Below, piece after piece: positions 1 through 7,609 of a stretch of 14,520 bases of DNA (the stretch's first letter is position 1; each line of letters starts with the position of its first letter). The DNA comes from an uncultured Collinsella sp. (GTDB lineage: Bacteria; Actinomycetota; Coriobacteriia; Coriobacteriales; Coriobacteriaceae). The position numbers were made by a program, and so were the translations under genes. Location of the stretch: positions 1 through 14,520 of the forward strand of contig URRJ01000039.1 of the NCBI GenBank assembly GCA_900550205.1. Reading direction: 5' to 3'. The notes below the pieces were generated by a model. The model did no database searches. It was not told where the DNA came from and saw only the letters and a list, made by a program, of their open reading frames with translations.

Positions 1-439
1 CACCCATGAGCTTGGTGGAGCCGTAGGCGCTGATGGGGCCGGGAATGGTGGCCTCATCCTGCGGAATGCCGCCGTTCTCGCGGCCGGAGAAGACATAATC
101 CGTAGAGACGTGTACCAGACGTGCGCCGGTCTTGGTGGCGGCCTGTGCCAGATTGCGGGGGCCGATTGCGTTGGCCTTGAAGGCAGCGTCATGGTTCACC
201 TCGCAGCCATCCACGTTGGTGAAAGCGGCGCAGTTGATGATGACGTCCGGGCGCTGACGGCGGATGAAGTCATCCACCATCTTGTAGTTGGTGATGTCCA
301 GCTCCGGCAGGTCCACCGGAATGACCGTGGCGCTCACCAGCTTCTCGGGGATGGGGCCAAGCTCACTGCGGCCTTCCCGGAGCTGCTTGATGATCTCGGT
401 GCCAAGCTGGCCTCTGCAGCCGGTAACAATGATTTTCAT
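1..439 (-). CDS. rmlD: dTDP-4-dehydrorhamnose reductase, partial (C-terminus beyond window)
   Basis: This gene encodes the last enzyme of dTDP-L-rhamnose synthesis, a cytoplasmic NAD(P)H-dependent reductase of dTDP-4-keto-L-rhamnose. It starts at an ATG at 439, 16 bases after the rmlA stop, with a GAGAGG Shine-Dalgarno about ten bases upstream. Only 146 codons are present; the family is usually about 280-300 residues, so roughly the C-terminal half lies outside the window. Visible marks of the extended short-chain dehydrogenase fold are an N-terminal Rossmann motif MKIIVTGCRGQLG (residues 1-13), the stretch NCAAFTNVDGCE near residue 72, the strand STDYVFSG, and the YxxxK catalytic pair in YGSTK near the window edge. 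It is not an RmlC-RmlD fusion at its N-terminus. It is co-transcribed with rmlA; the partner genes rmlB and rmlC are not in the window and may follow downstream. Confidence 0.93.
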   Translation of the reverse strand, partial: MKIIVTGCRGQLGTEIIKQLREGRSELGPIPEKLVSATVIPVDLPELDITNYKMVDDFIRRQRPDVIINCAAFTNVDGCEVNHDAAFKANAIGPRNLAQAATKTGARLVHVSTDYVFSGRENGGIPQDEATIPGPISAYGSTKLMG

Positions 440-455
440 GCGGATACCGCCTCTC

Positions 456-1343
456 TTAATACTTCAGTTTGCCGTCGGCCACATTCTTGAGGTGCTGGCC
501 GTAGGGGCTCTTGCCGTAGCGCTCTGCGCTTTCCAGCAGGGTATCGCGGTCGATCCAGCCGTACTTGAATGCGATCTCCTCGGGGGCGCTGATCTTGATG
601 CCCTGACGCTTCTCGATCATCCGCACAAAGTCGGCTGCCTCCACGAGGCTGTCCATCGTGCCGGTGTCCAGCCATGCAAAGCCGCGGCCCAGCAGCTGGA
701 CGTCCAGCTCATCCTGCTTGAGGTACATATCGTTCAGGGTCGTGATCTCCAGCTCACCGCGGGCGGAAGGCTTGACCTGCTTTGCCATCTTAACGACTTC
801 CTTGTTGTAGAAGTACAGGCCGGTGATGGCGTAGTTGCTCTTGGGGTGCTGGGGCTTTTCCTCGACGCTCAGCACCTTGCCGTTTGCGTCGAACTCCACG
901 ATGCCGAAGCGCTCGGGGTCCGGCACATAGTAGCCGAACACGGTGCAGCGGCCCTTGTTCTCGGCGTTGGAGACAGCACTCTTCAAAATCTTGGAGAAGC
1001 CGTTGCCGTAGAAGATGTTGTCGCCCAGGATCATTGCGCAGCAGTCGTCGCCGATGAACTCTTCACCGAGGATGAAAGCCTGAGCCAGACCGTCCGGGGA
1101 CGGCTGGACCTTATATTGCAGATGGATGCCGTACTGGCTACCATCGCCCAGCAGCGCCTCGAAGCGGGGCGTGTCGGTGGGGGTCGAGATGATGAGGATG
1201 TCCTGGATGCCCGCCAGCATGAGGGTGGACAGCGGGTAGTAGATCATGGGCTTGTCGTAGACCGGCAGCAGCTGCTTGCTGGTGACTAGCGTGAGCGGGT
1301 ACAGGCGCGTGCCGGACCCGCCGGCGAGGATTATGCCTTTCAT
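456..1343 (-). CDS. rmlA: Glucose-1-phosphate thymidylyltransferase
   Basis: RmlA (RfbA) couples dTTP and glucose 1-phosphate to give dTDP-glucose, the first step towards dTDP-L-rhamnose, in the cytoplasm. The protein is 295 residues, the normal full length. It shows the nucleotidyltransferase signature GGSGTRL (residues 8-14), the conserved lysine in SKQLLPVYDKP (K23), the metal-binding aspartate in LGDN (106-109), EEKPQHPKSNYA near 180 and FAWLDTGTMDSL near 224. The ATG at 1343 has an AGAGGA Shine-Dalgarno about nine bases upstream. The gene is followed by rmlD after 16 bases. Upstream it is separated from the acyltransferase gene by about 400 bases holding a wecB pseudogene, unlike the tight packing elsewhere. 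The rml pair may therefore have joined the cluster as a separate block. The product supports rhamnose as a component of the polymer. Confidence 0.97.
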   Translation of the reverse strand: MKGIILAGGSGTRLYPLTLVTSKQLLPVYDKPMIYYPLSTLMLAGIQDILIISTPTDTPRFEALLGDGSQYGIHLQYKVQPSPDGLAQAFILGEEFIGDDCCAMILGDNIFYGNGFSKILKSAVSNAENKGRCTVFGYYVPDPERFGIVEFDANGKVLSVEEKPQHPKSNYAITGLYFYNKEVVKMAKQVKPSARGELEITTLNDMYLKQDELDVQLLGRGFAWLDTGTMDSLVEAADFVRMIEKRQGIKISAPEEIAFKYGWIDRDTLLESAERYGKSPYGQHLKNVADGKLKY

Positions 1344-1389
1344 ATAATCTGTCCTCTACAATCGAAATGTGTTTTATATCGAGCGATAA
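1344..1389 (-). promoter_or_regulatory. Junction segment upstream of rmlA with its ribosome binding site and a possible weak promoter
   Basis: These 46 bases lie between the end of recognisable wecB homology and the rmlA start. They hold the AGAGGA ribosome binding site and, read on the minus strand, an AT-rich run with TATAAA about 30 bases before the ATG. A TTGTTC further upstream, near 1400, could act as a -35 box, but its spacing of about 20 bases is long. A local promoter for the rml pair is possible but weakly supported. The segment also marks the recombination junction between the decayed gene and the rml block. Confidence 0.3.
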
Positions 1390-1711
1390 AATGGCTCGGA
1401 ACAAACGGTGTATGGGCTCGCTAAGGTTCTCGCGGCGGTACACCGTAATGAGGATAAGGCGGCTCCCGGTAGCCCAGTCGAGCTCGCGGGTGGGATTAGC
1501 CCTTGCGCACCGTCGTACGCAGCGCGTCGACGCTGAATTCTAGCAGGTTCCGGCGGCTCGCCTCCGTGGCTGTGAAGTACCAGTTAGCCAGCACGTACAC
1601 AGTCTGCCGGCCGAACTCCTAAGGCCAGGGGCTGTACGGGTTGCGCATACGGAGTTTCGCCTCAACGTGTCCGACGGGAATCTGCAGGTAGAAGCATGCG
1701 AGCACTGCCGT
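1390..1711 (-). pseudogene. wecB: Decayed fragment of UDP-N-acetylglucosamine 2-epimerase (wecB/mnaA)
   Basis: Reading the minus strand by eye gives an uninterrupted match to the middle of the non-hydrolysing UDP-GlcNAc 2-epimerase family. From 1711 it reads TAVLACFYLQIPVGHVEA, then NPYSPWP and a TAG stop at 1621-1619 where the family has Glu (SPWPEE). It continues with EFGRQTV, LANWYFTATEASRRNLL and DALRTTVRKG to a TAA at 1498-1496. A shift of one base near 1486 follows, and the match resumes at 1485 as ELDWATGSRLILITV and then YRRENLSEPIHRLFRAI, ending near 1390. About 15-20 residues that the family carries between RRNLL and DALRTT are missing. Both ends are truncated: the N-terminal Rossmann part is absent, and so is everything after the HRREN motif. 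The intact enzyme makes UDP-ManNAc. Nonsense codons, a frameshift and deletions rule out function. The family match is from memory of its motifs, not from a search. Confidence 0.85.
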
Positions 1712-1747
1712 ACGACAGCCGCCTTCCCGCACCATCGGTCTTTGCGG

Positions 1748-2389
1748 CTAGCTAACCCTCCCCGCTTCACCCTGCACACGCATCTGCAGAGCCTTCTCGG
1801 CGAACCTCCGGGGTTCGTACGCGTCCTCAACCAGCATCATGAGCTCGCCGGGCTCCAGCTCCCACCAGCGAGAATCCTCAAGCGCGGCGATCGTCTCGCC
1901 GTCGAAGCGCTTCCGCCGCTCCCTCGCGGGCGCGCCCGTCACGATCGAGTAAGGCTCCACATCGTGCGTCACGATGCTGCCCGCGCCTATCACTGCGCCG
2001 TTGCCTATGCGATTGCAACCCGAAGTAATGATTGAGCCATAGCCGACCCAGACATCGTTACCGATCGCGAGCCCGCTCCGCTCAACGTCGTAATCCGACA
2101 CCCCAGTGAATGTGGGGTTGTAGAGCAAGGGCGACATGACGGCCCGCTCCGTCGGGTGGTTCGCTCCAAAGTAGCGGACGTTCCCGGCGAAGGAGCAGTA
2201 TCGGCCGACGAGGATAGACCCCCCTCCGCCGTTGAACGCGTCATCGAAGCAGGAGCCGTACGTATGGAGGTCGACGTCGACGCCGTGCAGACTCTTCGCA
2301 TAGGCACGCAGCTCGCTCGACGTCATCTGCCACTCAACGGAACCGCGCCATTTGTACTTCAGTTTTATTGCCAACGCCTTAGCGTTCAT
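1748..2389 (-). CDS. Hexapeptide-repeat acyltransferase (CatB/XAT-like O-acetyltransferase)
   Basis: This 213-residue protein has the left-handed parallel beta-helix of hexapeptide acyltransferases. Visible elements are VGRYCSFAGNV (61-71), a candidate catalytic histidine in GANHPT (H78), imperfect hexapeptide turns from IGNDVWVGYGSIIT (109-122) to IGNGAVIGAGSIVTHDV (128-144), and the closing motif TGAPAR (151-156). The layout is that of the CatB/xenobiotic acetyltransferase group, whose members usually move acetyl from acetyl-CoA to a sugar hydroxyl. In this cluster it most likely acetylates a sugar of the repeat unit in the cytoplasm. The ATG start has an AAAGGAG ribosome binding site ten bases upstream. 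It begins 43 bases after the flippase gene. The exact acceptor and acyl group cannot be read from sequence. Confidence 0.88.
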   Translation of the reverse strand: MNAKALAIKLKYKWRGSVEWQMTSSELRAYAKSLHGVDVDLHTYGSCFDDAFNGGGGSILVGRYCSFAGNVRYFGANHPTERAVMSPLLYNPTFTGVSDYDVERSGLAIGNDVWVGYGSIITSGCNRIGNGAVIGAGSIVTHDVEPYSIVTGAPARERRKRFDGETIAALEDSRWWELEPGELMMLVEDAYEPRRFAEKALQMRVQGEAGRVS

Positions 2390-2432
2390 GGTACATGTCT
2401 CCTTTGGCTCAATACTGCACTTACAGCGCCCG

Positions 2433-3860
2433 CTAATGCTTGACGCCTTTTCTTCTTCTGAGTAGCTTCAACAAGGCACGTATCTCGCTTTTCGCTTGGG
2501 CGGCCTGAAGCGCGACGACCGCGAGCGCGCATGCGCCGGCCAAAAAGGTGTAGTTCTCCACATTCAACGCTGCCAAGACCGCCTGAAAGATCAAGAGGGC
2601 CACGCAGGTGTAAAACACCAACCAATTAGTGCGCACATCGACGGCGCGGGCGGCCCCGCGCATCCTCGACAGCATTACGAGAAAGTTGCTGACCACATCG
2701 GCTATGCAGGCTCCTAGAAGGCCGAGCGTCGGAACCAGAGCCCAGCAACCCGCCATGGTCGCGACCGCACCGATCATCGTCGTAACGAACAGCCTTTTTG
2801 TATCCATACTAGCGGAGTAAATAGTTCCGTAGAAAGAGAAAATCGTGTTGAAGAAGAAGGCGACCAGGAGAAGCGGGATGTACCTCCACGCGGAATAGAA
2901 GCTACTTTGCAGGAGCAACGAGGCGAGGAGTGGAGTGACCGCAGCGAGCAGAGCGGCACAGGAGAACATGATGAACTGGAGTGCCGAAAAGACCGTCGTG
3001 AAGAAGTCTCCGGCCCCCTCTTTTTTGAACTCCTGATATGCCGAGATCTGCCATGCCTGCTGAAAGATCTGAAACACGGCGTTCAACAGATTTGGAATCT
3101 TGCTTGCCGCAGCGTACAGCCCGTTCGAGGCAATTCCCAGAAACCCCGTCACGAAAAACCTACTGATGCTATTGTTTACCCACCAAAAGAGCGTGTTGGG
3201 TGTCAGAGGAATCGCGTAGGACATCATCTTCTTCAGGTCGACGCGAAGGTCGCTCATCCCAACATGCAGCAAATGGTCGCGGTGTTTGCCAAGGGCCTCG
3301 TATACCAACGACCCGCAGACACCCCCGAGTATCGTCGCGATGAAGTACCCCTCGACACCCAGCCTCAGCTGCGCGATGAACACAAAGGCGCCGATAAGGG
3401 TGGCCAGCGAGGAAATCCCAGCGGCAAAGGGAATGATGCGCACCTGGTCGAGCGCCCGCGCGACGTTGCTTTGGTACGTCAGCATGGCATTGCTCGCATA
3501 GGCCGCCAAGAACCAGAGCTTGTAATCGCCAAGCCCCCCGAAGATGCCAAGATCGAGCAGTGGAAGCATGACGGTGACGATTGCGAAGCTCACGAGGACA
3601 ATCGCCAGCCCCGCAGTCACGTAGCGGTCGGTGTTCTTCGAGTCATCGATGACGAACCGCAGCACCGCATCAGAAATCGAAAGCGTCGCGAGGGGCACCA
3701 TAAGCGTGATGACCGTCAGCGACATGTCGGTGATTCCGTACTCGCCCTCGCTCAGGTAGTAAGTGTAGAGCGGAACAAGCGCGAAGGCTATAAGCTTCGT
3801 CGCAACGGAGTTGACAGCGAAAAGGACTATGTTCTGCGCAAGGCTCTTGTATTTGTTCAA
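2433..3860 (-). CDS. Wzx-type oligosaccharide flippase
   Basis: This is a multi-pass membrane protein of the polysaccharide transport (MATE/MOP) superfamily, about 475 residues with roughly 12-14 hydrophobic segments spread over the whole length. It would flip the undecaprenyl-diphosphate-linked repeat unit across the membrane. Typical features are an N-terminal NKYKSLAQN lead-in to the first helix, the LYTYYLSEGEYGI stretch after it, and FFVTGFLGIASNGLYAAASKIP in the middle. The reading frame is open back to a TTG at 3872, but that start lacks a good ribosome binding site. The TTG at 3860 has GGAG six bases upstream and gives the N-terminus usual for the family, so it is preferred. The gene follows the Fe-S protein gene directly. 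Its coupling to Wzy points to a Wzx/Wzy-dependent pathway. Confidence 0.9.
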   Translation of the reverse strand: MNKYKSLAQNIVLFAVNSVATKLIAFALVPLYTYYLSEGEYGITDMSLTVITLMVPLATLSISDAVLRFVIDDSKNTDRYVTAGLAIVLVSFAIVTVMLPLLDLGIFGGLGDYKLWFLAAYASNAMLTYQSNVARALDQVRIIPFAAGISSLATLIGAFVFIAQLRLGVEGYFIATILGGVCGSLVYEALGKHRDHLLHVGMSDLRVDLKKMMSYAIPLTPNTLFWWVNNSISRFFVTGFLGIASNGLYAAASKIPNLLNAVFQIFQQAWQISAYQEFKKEGAGDFFTTVFSALQFIMFSCAALLAAVTPLLASLLLQSSFYSAWRYIPLLLVAFFFNTIFSFYGTIYSASMDTKRLFVTTMIGAVATMAGCWALVPTLGLLGACIADVVSNFLVMLSRMRGAARAVDVRTNWLVFYTCVALLIFQAVLAALNVENYTFLAGACALAVVALQAAQAKSEIRALLKLLRRRKGVKH

Positions 3861-3880
3861 ACCCGTCTCCAAGCTAAGCT

Positions 3881-5047
3881 CTACTCGATCTTGCCCGACG
3901 CGATGCGTCGGAGCGTGCCAAGGAACATTTTGCAGCGAACGGCGAGTGGCAGCCGCTTTTGCCAGCAGGCAAGCTGCCTGAGCGAGTAACTCGGCGTTTG
4001 TTTACGTGCAAGCCTCATTGCGAGGATAAACGAGTGCATCGCCGACTTGCGCATGCACTGACCGGGCTGCATCTCATTCACCACCTCAAGATCCTCCAAG
4101 GGAGACGTCTCCAGAACGCCCGCAGCGACGGCGGAGCGGAGCAGCTCTTCTCCGGCTTTTGTACGGGCAAACGTCACGTTGCGGCCATCCGCTTCCTTAA
4201 AAGATGGGTGGCCGCCGACAAGGTACCAGCCATCGCCGCAGCTGAGGTCAGCGGCCTCGCCGGTTCCCTCCCAGCAAAAGCGGCACACTTCCTGAAGATC
4301 CCTGCCGAGTATTTGACCCCAGGACTTCTCGTATTCCATCTCGGCCGCCGTGCCGCCCTCGAAGGCGGCGGTAGTCATGCCGGGCCAGCCACAGCCCCTG
4401 TAGCGAAAGCTCGACAGGTTATCGCGGCTGCCGCCCATCGAGGCCAGCAGCCGGTCGTTGGCCTGTGCCGTCGGGGTTCCCCCACAGAAGAACGAGAGTA
4501 AGTAGGGGAAGGTATTTTTCCAGTCGGCATTGCCGACAAGCCATGAGCGTAGAACACGGATGTCACACGGCTTAGCGACGACCGCGTAGCGCTTGCCTTG
4601 GTCGACTCTATTGAAAAGGCCGACATAGGGTGACGAGGCGGTGTAGCGAGACCCCGCGCAGGCCAGCACCTCGTCAGGCGTCTCAGAGACCACTGTCGTG
4701 GTCCTCATGGGGTCTTCGGGGTCGGTGGAAACTTGGACGACCCCGTCCACCATCCCGTTCCGGAGGAGGTGAGCGCAAAGCGCCGTGAGCGTACCACCGG
4801 AAGAGGCGGCGTGACGCACATCAGGATTAGAAGACCAGCTGTAGCACGCGGTGAGGAGCGGGCCCCAGGGAGCGGAGGGGTTCCCCGCCCCGGTCAGGCT
4901 GTTGCAATAGCAGACGGAGGTATCGAAGCCCGATTCCTCCGGGTCGGAGGTCGGACGATAGTACCCGCGAGCATCGATATGGTGATCGCAAACTCCGCTG
5001 CACAGGCCGCACCCGCAGCAATATCTTTCTACACGCGAAGCCATCAT
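3881..5047 (-). CDS. Coenzyme F420 hydrogenase/dehydrogenase beta subunit family Fe-S protein
   Basis: This 388-residue protein belongs to the FrhB-like family found in many anaerobe polysaccharide clusters. The N-terminus carries a ferredoxin-type CxxCxxCxxxC motif (C10, C13, C16, C20) for a [4Fe-4S] cluster. Further family marks are ASSGGTLTAL (81-90), VAKPCDI (157-163), FFCGG (187-190), YRGCGWPG (216-223) and CRFCWEGTGEAADLSCGDGW (255-274), whose cysteines could hold a second cluster. Characterised relatives move electrons between flavin, F420 or ferredoxin and a substrate; the role in polysaccharide clusters is not established. It starts at ATG 5047, overlapping the pyruvyl transferase stop by four bases (ATGA), so the two are translationally coupled and probably act on the same product. 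No F420 biosynthesis gene is visible, so the true cofactor is open. A second ATG at 5044 is an equally possible start. Confidence 0.9.
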   Translation of the reverse strand: MMASRVERYCCGCGLCSGVCDHHIDARGYYRPTSDPEESGFDTSVCYCNSLTGAGNPSAPWGPLLTACYSWSSNPDVRHAASSGGTLTALCAHLLRNGMVDGVVQVSTDPEDPMRTTTVVSETPDEVLACAGSRYTASSPYVGLFNRVDQGKRYAVVAKPCDIRVLRSWLVGNADWKNTFPYLLSFFCGGTPTAQANDRLLASMGGSRDNLSSFRYRGCGWPGMTTAAFEGGTAAEMEYEKSWGQILGRDLQEVCRFCWEGTGEAADLSCGDGWYLVGGHPSFKEADGRNVTFARTKAGEELLRSAVAAGVLETSPLEDLEVVNEMQPGQCMRKSAMHSFILAMRLARKQTPSYSLRQLACWQKRLPLAVRCKMFLGTLRRIASGKIE

Positions 5048-6252
5048 GCCAGCCCCGCCGCCTTGGCGAAACCCTCGCAGTAGCGTGACAAACCGTCGAG
5101 GTAAACAGGCTTGGCTCTTTCGACTGCCTTGGCGAGCTCGTCCCTTCGCCCGAAGTAGTCGAAAAACAGATCGAGGGCACCGTCGATGGTAAGGTCGGCC
5201 TTGGCGTCAATGAGATAGGGATAGCCAAGAGTGCCGTACAGCCCGTTGAACTTCCGGCTATAGGCGACGGGAACGACCGGGACGCCGCTCGAGATCGCCC
5301 CAATGGTCGAGTGCATGCGCGCCCCGGAGAAGAAGTCCAGGGAAGAGATGTAGGACTTCGCCTCACTCGCCGATTCGAAAGGCTCCGGAAGAATGACTCC
5401 GGGGTGACGGGAGCGAAGGTCCACGCAGGCGGAGTAGTCGTCATCCACGCCGCCCTCTCCACCGTCTGAGGCGACGACATGGGGCACGAGGTGGACGGCG
5501 ATACCTTCGTCGTCACTCAGCCTCCGCACGAGCTCGTCGACGAAGTCGCGATAGGAGAAGGAGAGGCCGAAGTAATTCTTGTGGTCGTATCCGCCGGAAT
5601 ACAGGAGGCCGGAGACGTTGAGGCCGACGTTGAGCTTGCCGTTGCTCTGCTCGCGTTTCTCGAAAGGCAGGGCGAATGCGACGTCAATTACCTGCTGGAG
5701 CGGGACGTCGATGCCGAGCTCGCGGCAGCACGCAAGCGACTTGTCGTCGCGAACGAAGATCGCGGCAAGCTTACCAAGCTCCCTCTTGGCAACGGCGCTT
5801 CCCAACCTTGTGTTGAATGGGCCTATTGTCTGGGGCGCAAACACGATGGGGGCACCATGCGCTTTGGCGTGCTCTATGGCCAGAGACTCGGCGATAAGCC
5901 GCGTGATGCCGTAGTTGTCTGTATAGCCATCCCCTCCGCAAAGGTCGACGACGAGGTCGCAGCCGTCAAAGGCATCGCTCTTCCGGATGAGCGAGGGGTT
6001 TTTGATGGTCGCCTTTAGGCGCGGGTAGGTGCGGTACTCGTACGGATTGGACGTCACGCCCACAAGCGAGGTATACGAAGCGAGATCCACGGGGTATCTG
6101 GGCTCGGACAAGATCACCCTATAGCAGGGTTGCACATCGTACTCGGCGAAAACCGAATCCATAAGACGGATGTTCGAGACAGCGAGCGCCGAGCATCCAA
6201 GGTTGTAGTCTCTTACAAGGTGGGAAACCAATCCCACGGTCATTTTACGCAT
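5044..6252 (-). CDS. Polysaccharide pyruvyl transferase family protein (CsaB/WcaK-like)
   Basis: The family transfers pyruvate from phosphoenolpyruvate to sugar hydroxyls as a ketal, although many members in clusters are untested. From the chosen start the protein is 402 residues. Visible motifs are GGDGYTDNYG (106-115), APQTIGPF (139-146), VRDDKSL (167-173) and GARMHSTIGAISSGVPVVPV (310-329), the last being the conserved C-terminal sugar-binding-like block. The frame is open further upstream, to 6321, but the extension overlaps the polymerase gene and does not look like the family. ATG 6252 lies 11 bases after AGAGGAG; GTG 6255 and ATG 6243 are alternatives. It overlaps the polymerase end by a few bases and the Fe-S protein start by four. 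The most likely job is decoration of the repeat unit, possibly together with that Fe-S partner. Confidence 0.88.
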   Translation of the reverse strand: MRKMTVGLVSHLVRDYNLGCSALAVSNIRLMDSVFAEYDVQPCYRVILSEPRYPVDLASYTSLVGVTSNPYEYRTYPRLKATIKNPSLIRKSDAFDGCDLVVDLCGGDGYTDNYGITRLIAESLAIEHAKAHGAPIVFAPQTIGPFNTRLGSAVAKRELGKLAAIFVRDDKSLACCRELGIDVPLQQVIDVAFALPFEKREQSNGKLNVGLNVSGLLYSGGYDHKNYFGLSFSYRDFVDELVRRLSDDEGIAVHLVPHVVASDGGEGGVDDDYSACVDLRSRHPGVILPEPFESASEAKSYISSLDFFSGARMHSTIGAISSGVPVVPVAYSRKFNGLYGTLGYPYLIDAKADLTIDGALDLFFDYFGRRDELAKAVERAKPVYLDGLSRYCEGFAKAAGLA

Positions 6253-7609
6253 CACTAGCAGTGCTCCTCTCTGCGAACGGGGCAAGGCCCCGCTCTTTTC
6301 TGGAAATAATGACGTATGCAATCAACAGGGCGATAAGCTCGAAGTGGAGCCTCGCCAAATCGGTCTCCTGCACCCCGAACTGCGCGATGTAGTAGAGCGC
6401 GAAGACGATGAAGGCTATGCCGCCGAACGTGAACCGGCCTTCCCCCTCAATGCGGCACCCACGATGCCGCCATGCGTAGCGAAGGTTGCCGACATAGAAA
6501 ACAATGAGCGCGATAAGACCGATGACGCCACATTGCAGGTAGATGTACAGGTAGTTGACCTCGACGGAGGTCTTCGTCGTCCACTGATTGAGAACATGGC
6601 TGAACTCCGCCTTGACGCCGAGGCCGGCAAGCCAGTTATCGCCCACGTAATCAATGACCCACGCATACAGATCAAAGCGGTTCCCAAACCCCACCACGCT
6701 CGAGTTCTGAGACTGAGCGGTACCGGCCAACATCGAAAGGACGGCGGAAGCGAAATCACTGAAAGCCTTCGAGAAGAGGCTGAGGTCGAAGCCCAGTGCG
6801 TCACTGCCCAACACGAGGACGCATAACCCCAGGCATAATTCCGCGATTACGGAGAGCACCTTGCCCGCGCCGGAGCGCAGGATCAAAATTGAATTGGCGG
6901 CAACAAAAACGCAGATACCGAGACGGGATACGGATAGGATCATGCTCACGACGAGCGGCACATATGCCAACACGAGCGCCCTCTTGCGCGCCTTGCTCAC
7001 CCTGGTTGTGAGGCGGTAGGCGACCAAGACCGAAGCTATAGCCTCGAACAGGCCGAGGTTTATCGGCGAACCGAACGTGCCGGTGCACCGCAGCACCCCA
7101 TAGCGCAACCCTGTACTGCCGTCCGCGGGATTCATCAAAGCCCCTTGCACGAAATACTGCCCCGTCAGCGACTCGGCAATCCCGAGCATGCCAAGAAGTA
7201 CCGCAGCGTAGATGATGCCGTCTATCGCCCTGAAAAAGTCCCGCCTATCCTCGATGGAGAAGACGATGGCGACGCACGCAAGGAGCTCGGCGAAGAGCCA
7301 AGCGACGCCGTTCATGAAGCTGGCAGTGACGAAGTTGAAGATCGTGTATACGGCGAGGTAGAGCCATACCGTCCAGTCCTCTTTAAAGACCTTGGCGTCG
7401 AAGTTCCGAAGTCTAAAAACGAAGAAGAACAAGACGAGCAGCAGCCCGCAGAAATTAGCATAGCTAAGCGGCCCGAGGTAGTAGTTGAGGGGCATGATCG
7501 GATAGAGCATGAGCACGGACATAAAGAAGAACTTGTTCGGCTTCCTTCGGTTGCCGGCAGAGTCGCGAAGGAGAATCTGCGCGTAGGGCACGCTAGGGGC
7601 TTCCGTCAT
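6245..7609 (-). CDS. Wzy-type O-antigen/polysaccharide polymerase
   Basis: This is a membrane protein of about 454 residues with around ten to twelve hydrophobic segments. It carries a large hydrophilic loop in the second half, where GNRFDLYAWVIDYVGDNWLAG leads to SVEVNYLYIYLQCGVIGL. Such loops are typical of the O-antigen ligase/polymerase (Wzy_C-like) superfamily, as is GTFGSPINLGLFEAIA near residue 190. It would join flipped repeat units on the outer face of the membrane. The frame extends upstream to a TTG at 7645, but those codons are arginine-rich shadow of the preceding gene. The ATG at 7609 forms an ATGA overlap with the preceding stop and is the better start. Sequence divergence in this family means the linkage formed cannot be predicted. 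Confidence 0.87.
   Translation of the reverse strand: MTEAPSVPYAQILLRDSAGNRRKPNKFFFMSVLMLYPIMPLNYYLGPLSYANFCGLLLVLFFFVFRLRNFDAKVFKEDWTVWLYLAVYTIFNFVTASFMNGVAWLFAELLACVAIVFSIEDRRDFFRAIDGIIYAAVLLGMLGIAESLTGQYFVQGALMNPADGSTGLRYGVLRCTGTFGSPINLGLFEAIASVLVAYRLTTRVSKARKRALVLAYVPLVVSMILSVSRLGICVFVAANSILILRSGAGKVLSVIAELCLGLCVLVLGSDALGFDLSLFSKAFSDFASAVLSMLAGTAQSQNSSVVGFGNRFDLYAWVIDYVGDNWLAGLGVKAEFSHVLNQWTTKTSVEVNYLYIYLQCGVIGLIALIVFYVGNLRYAWRHRGCRIEGEGRFTFGGIAFIVFALYYIAQFGVQETDLARLHFELIALLIAYVIISRKERGLAPFAERSTASDA

Noticed and set aside
110..1289. Long plus-strand open frames opposite rmlD and rmlA
   Set aside because: They mirror the high-GC codon pattern of the real minus-strand genes, have no family motifs and no ribosome binding sites.
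1540..1830. Open frame spanning the end of the acyltransferase gene and the gap
   Set aside because: It is in a different frame from both the acyltransferase and the wecB remnant and has no family features.
2907..3989. 360-codon plus-strand frame opposite the flippase gene
   Set aside because: The translation is charged and low in hydrophobic residues with no recognisable domain, while the opposite strand encodes a clear membrane flippase; it is an antisense shadow.
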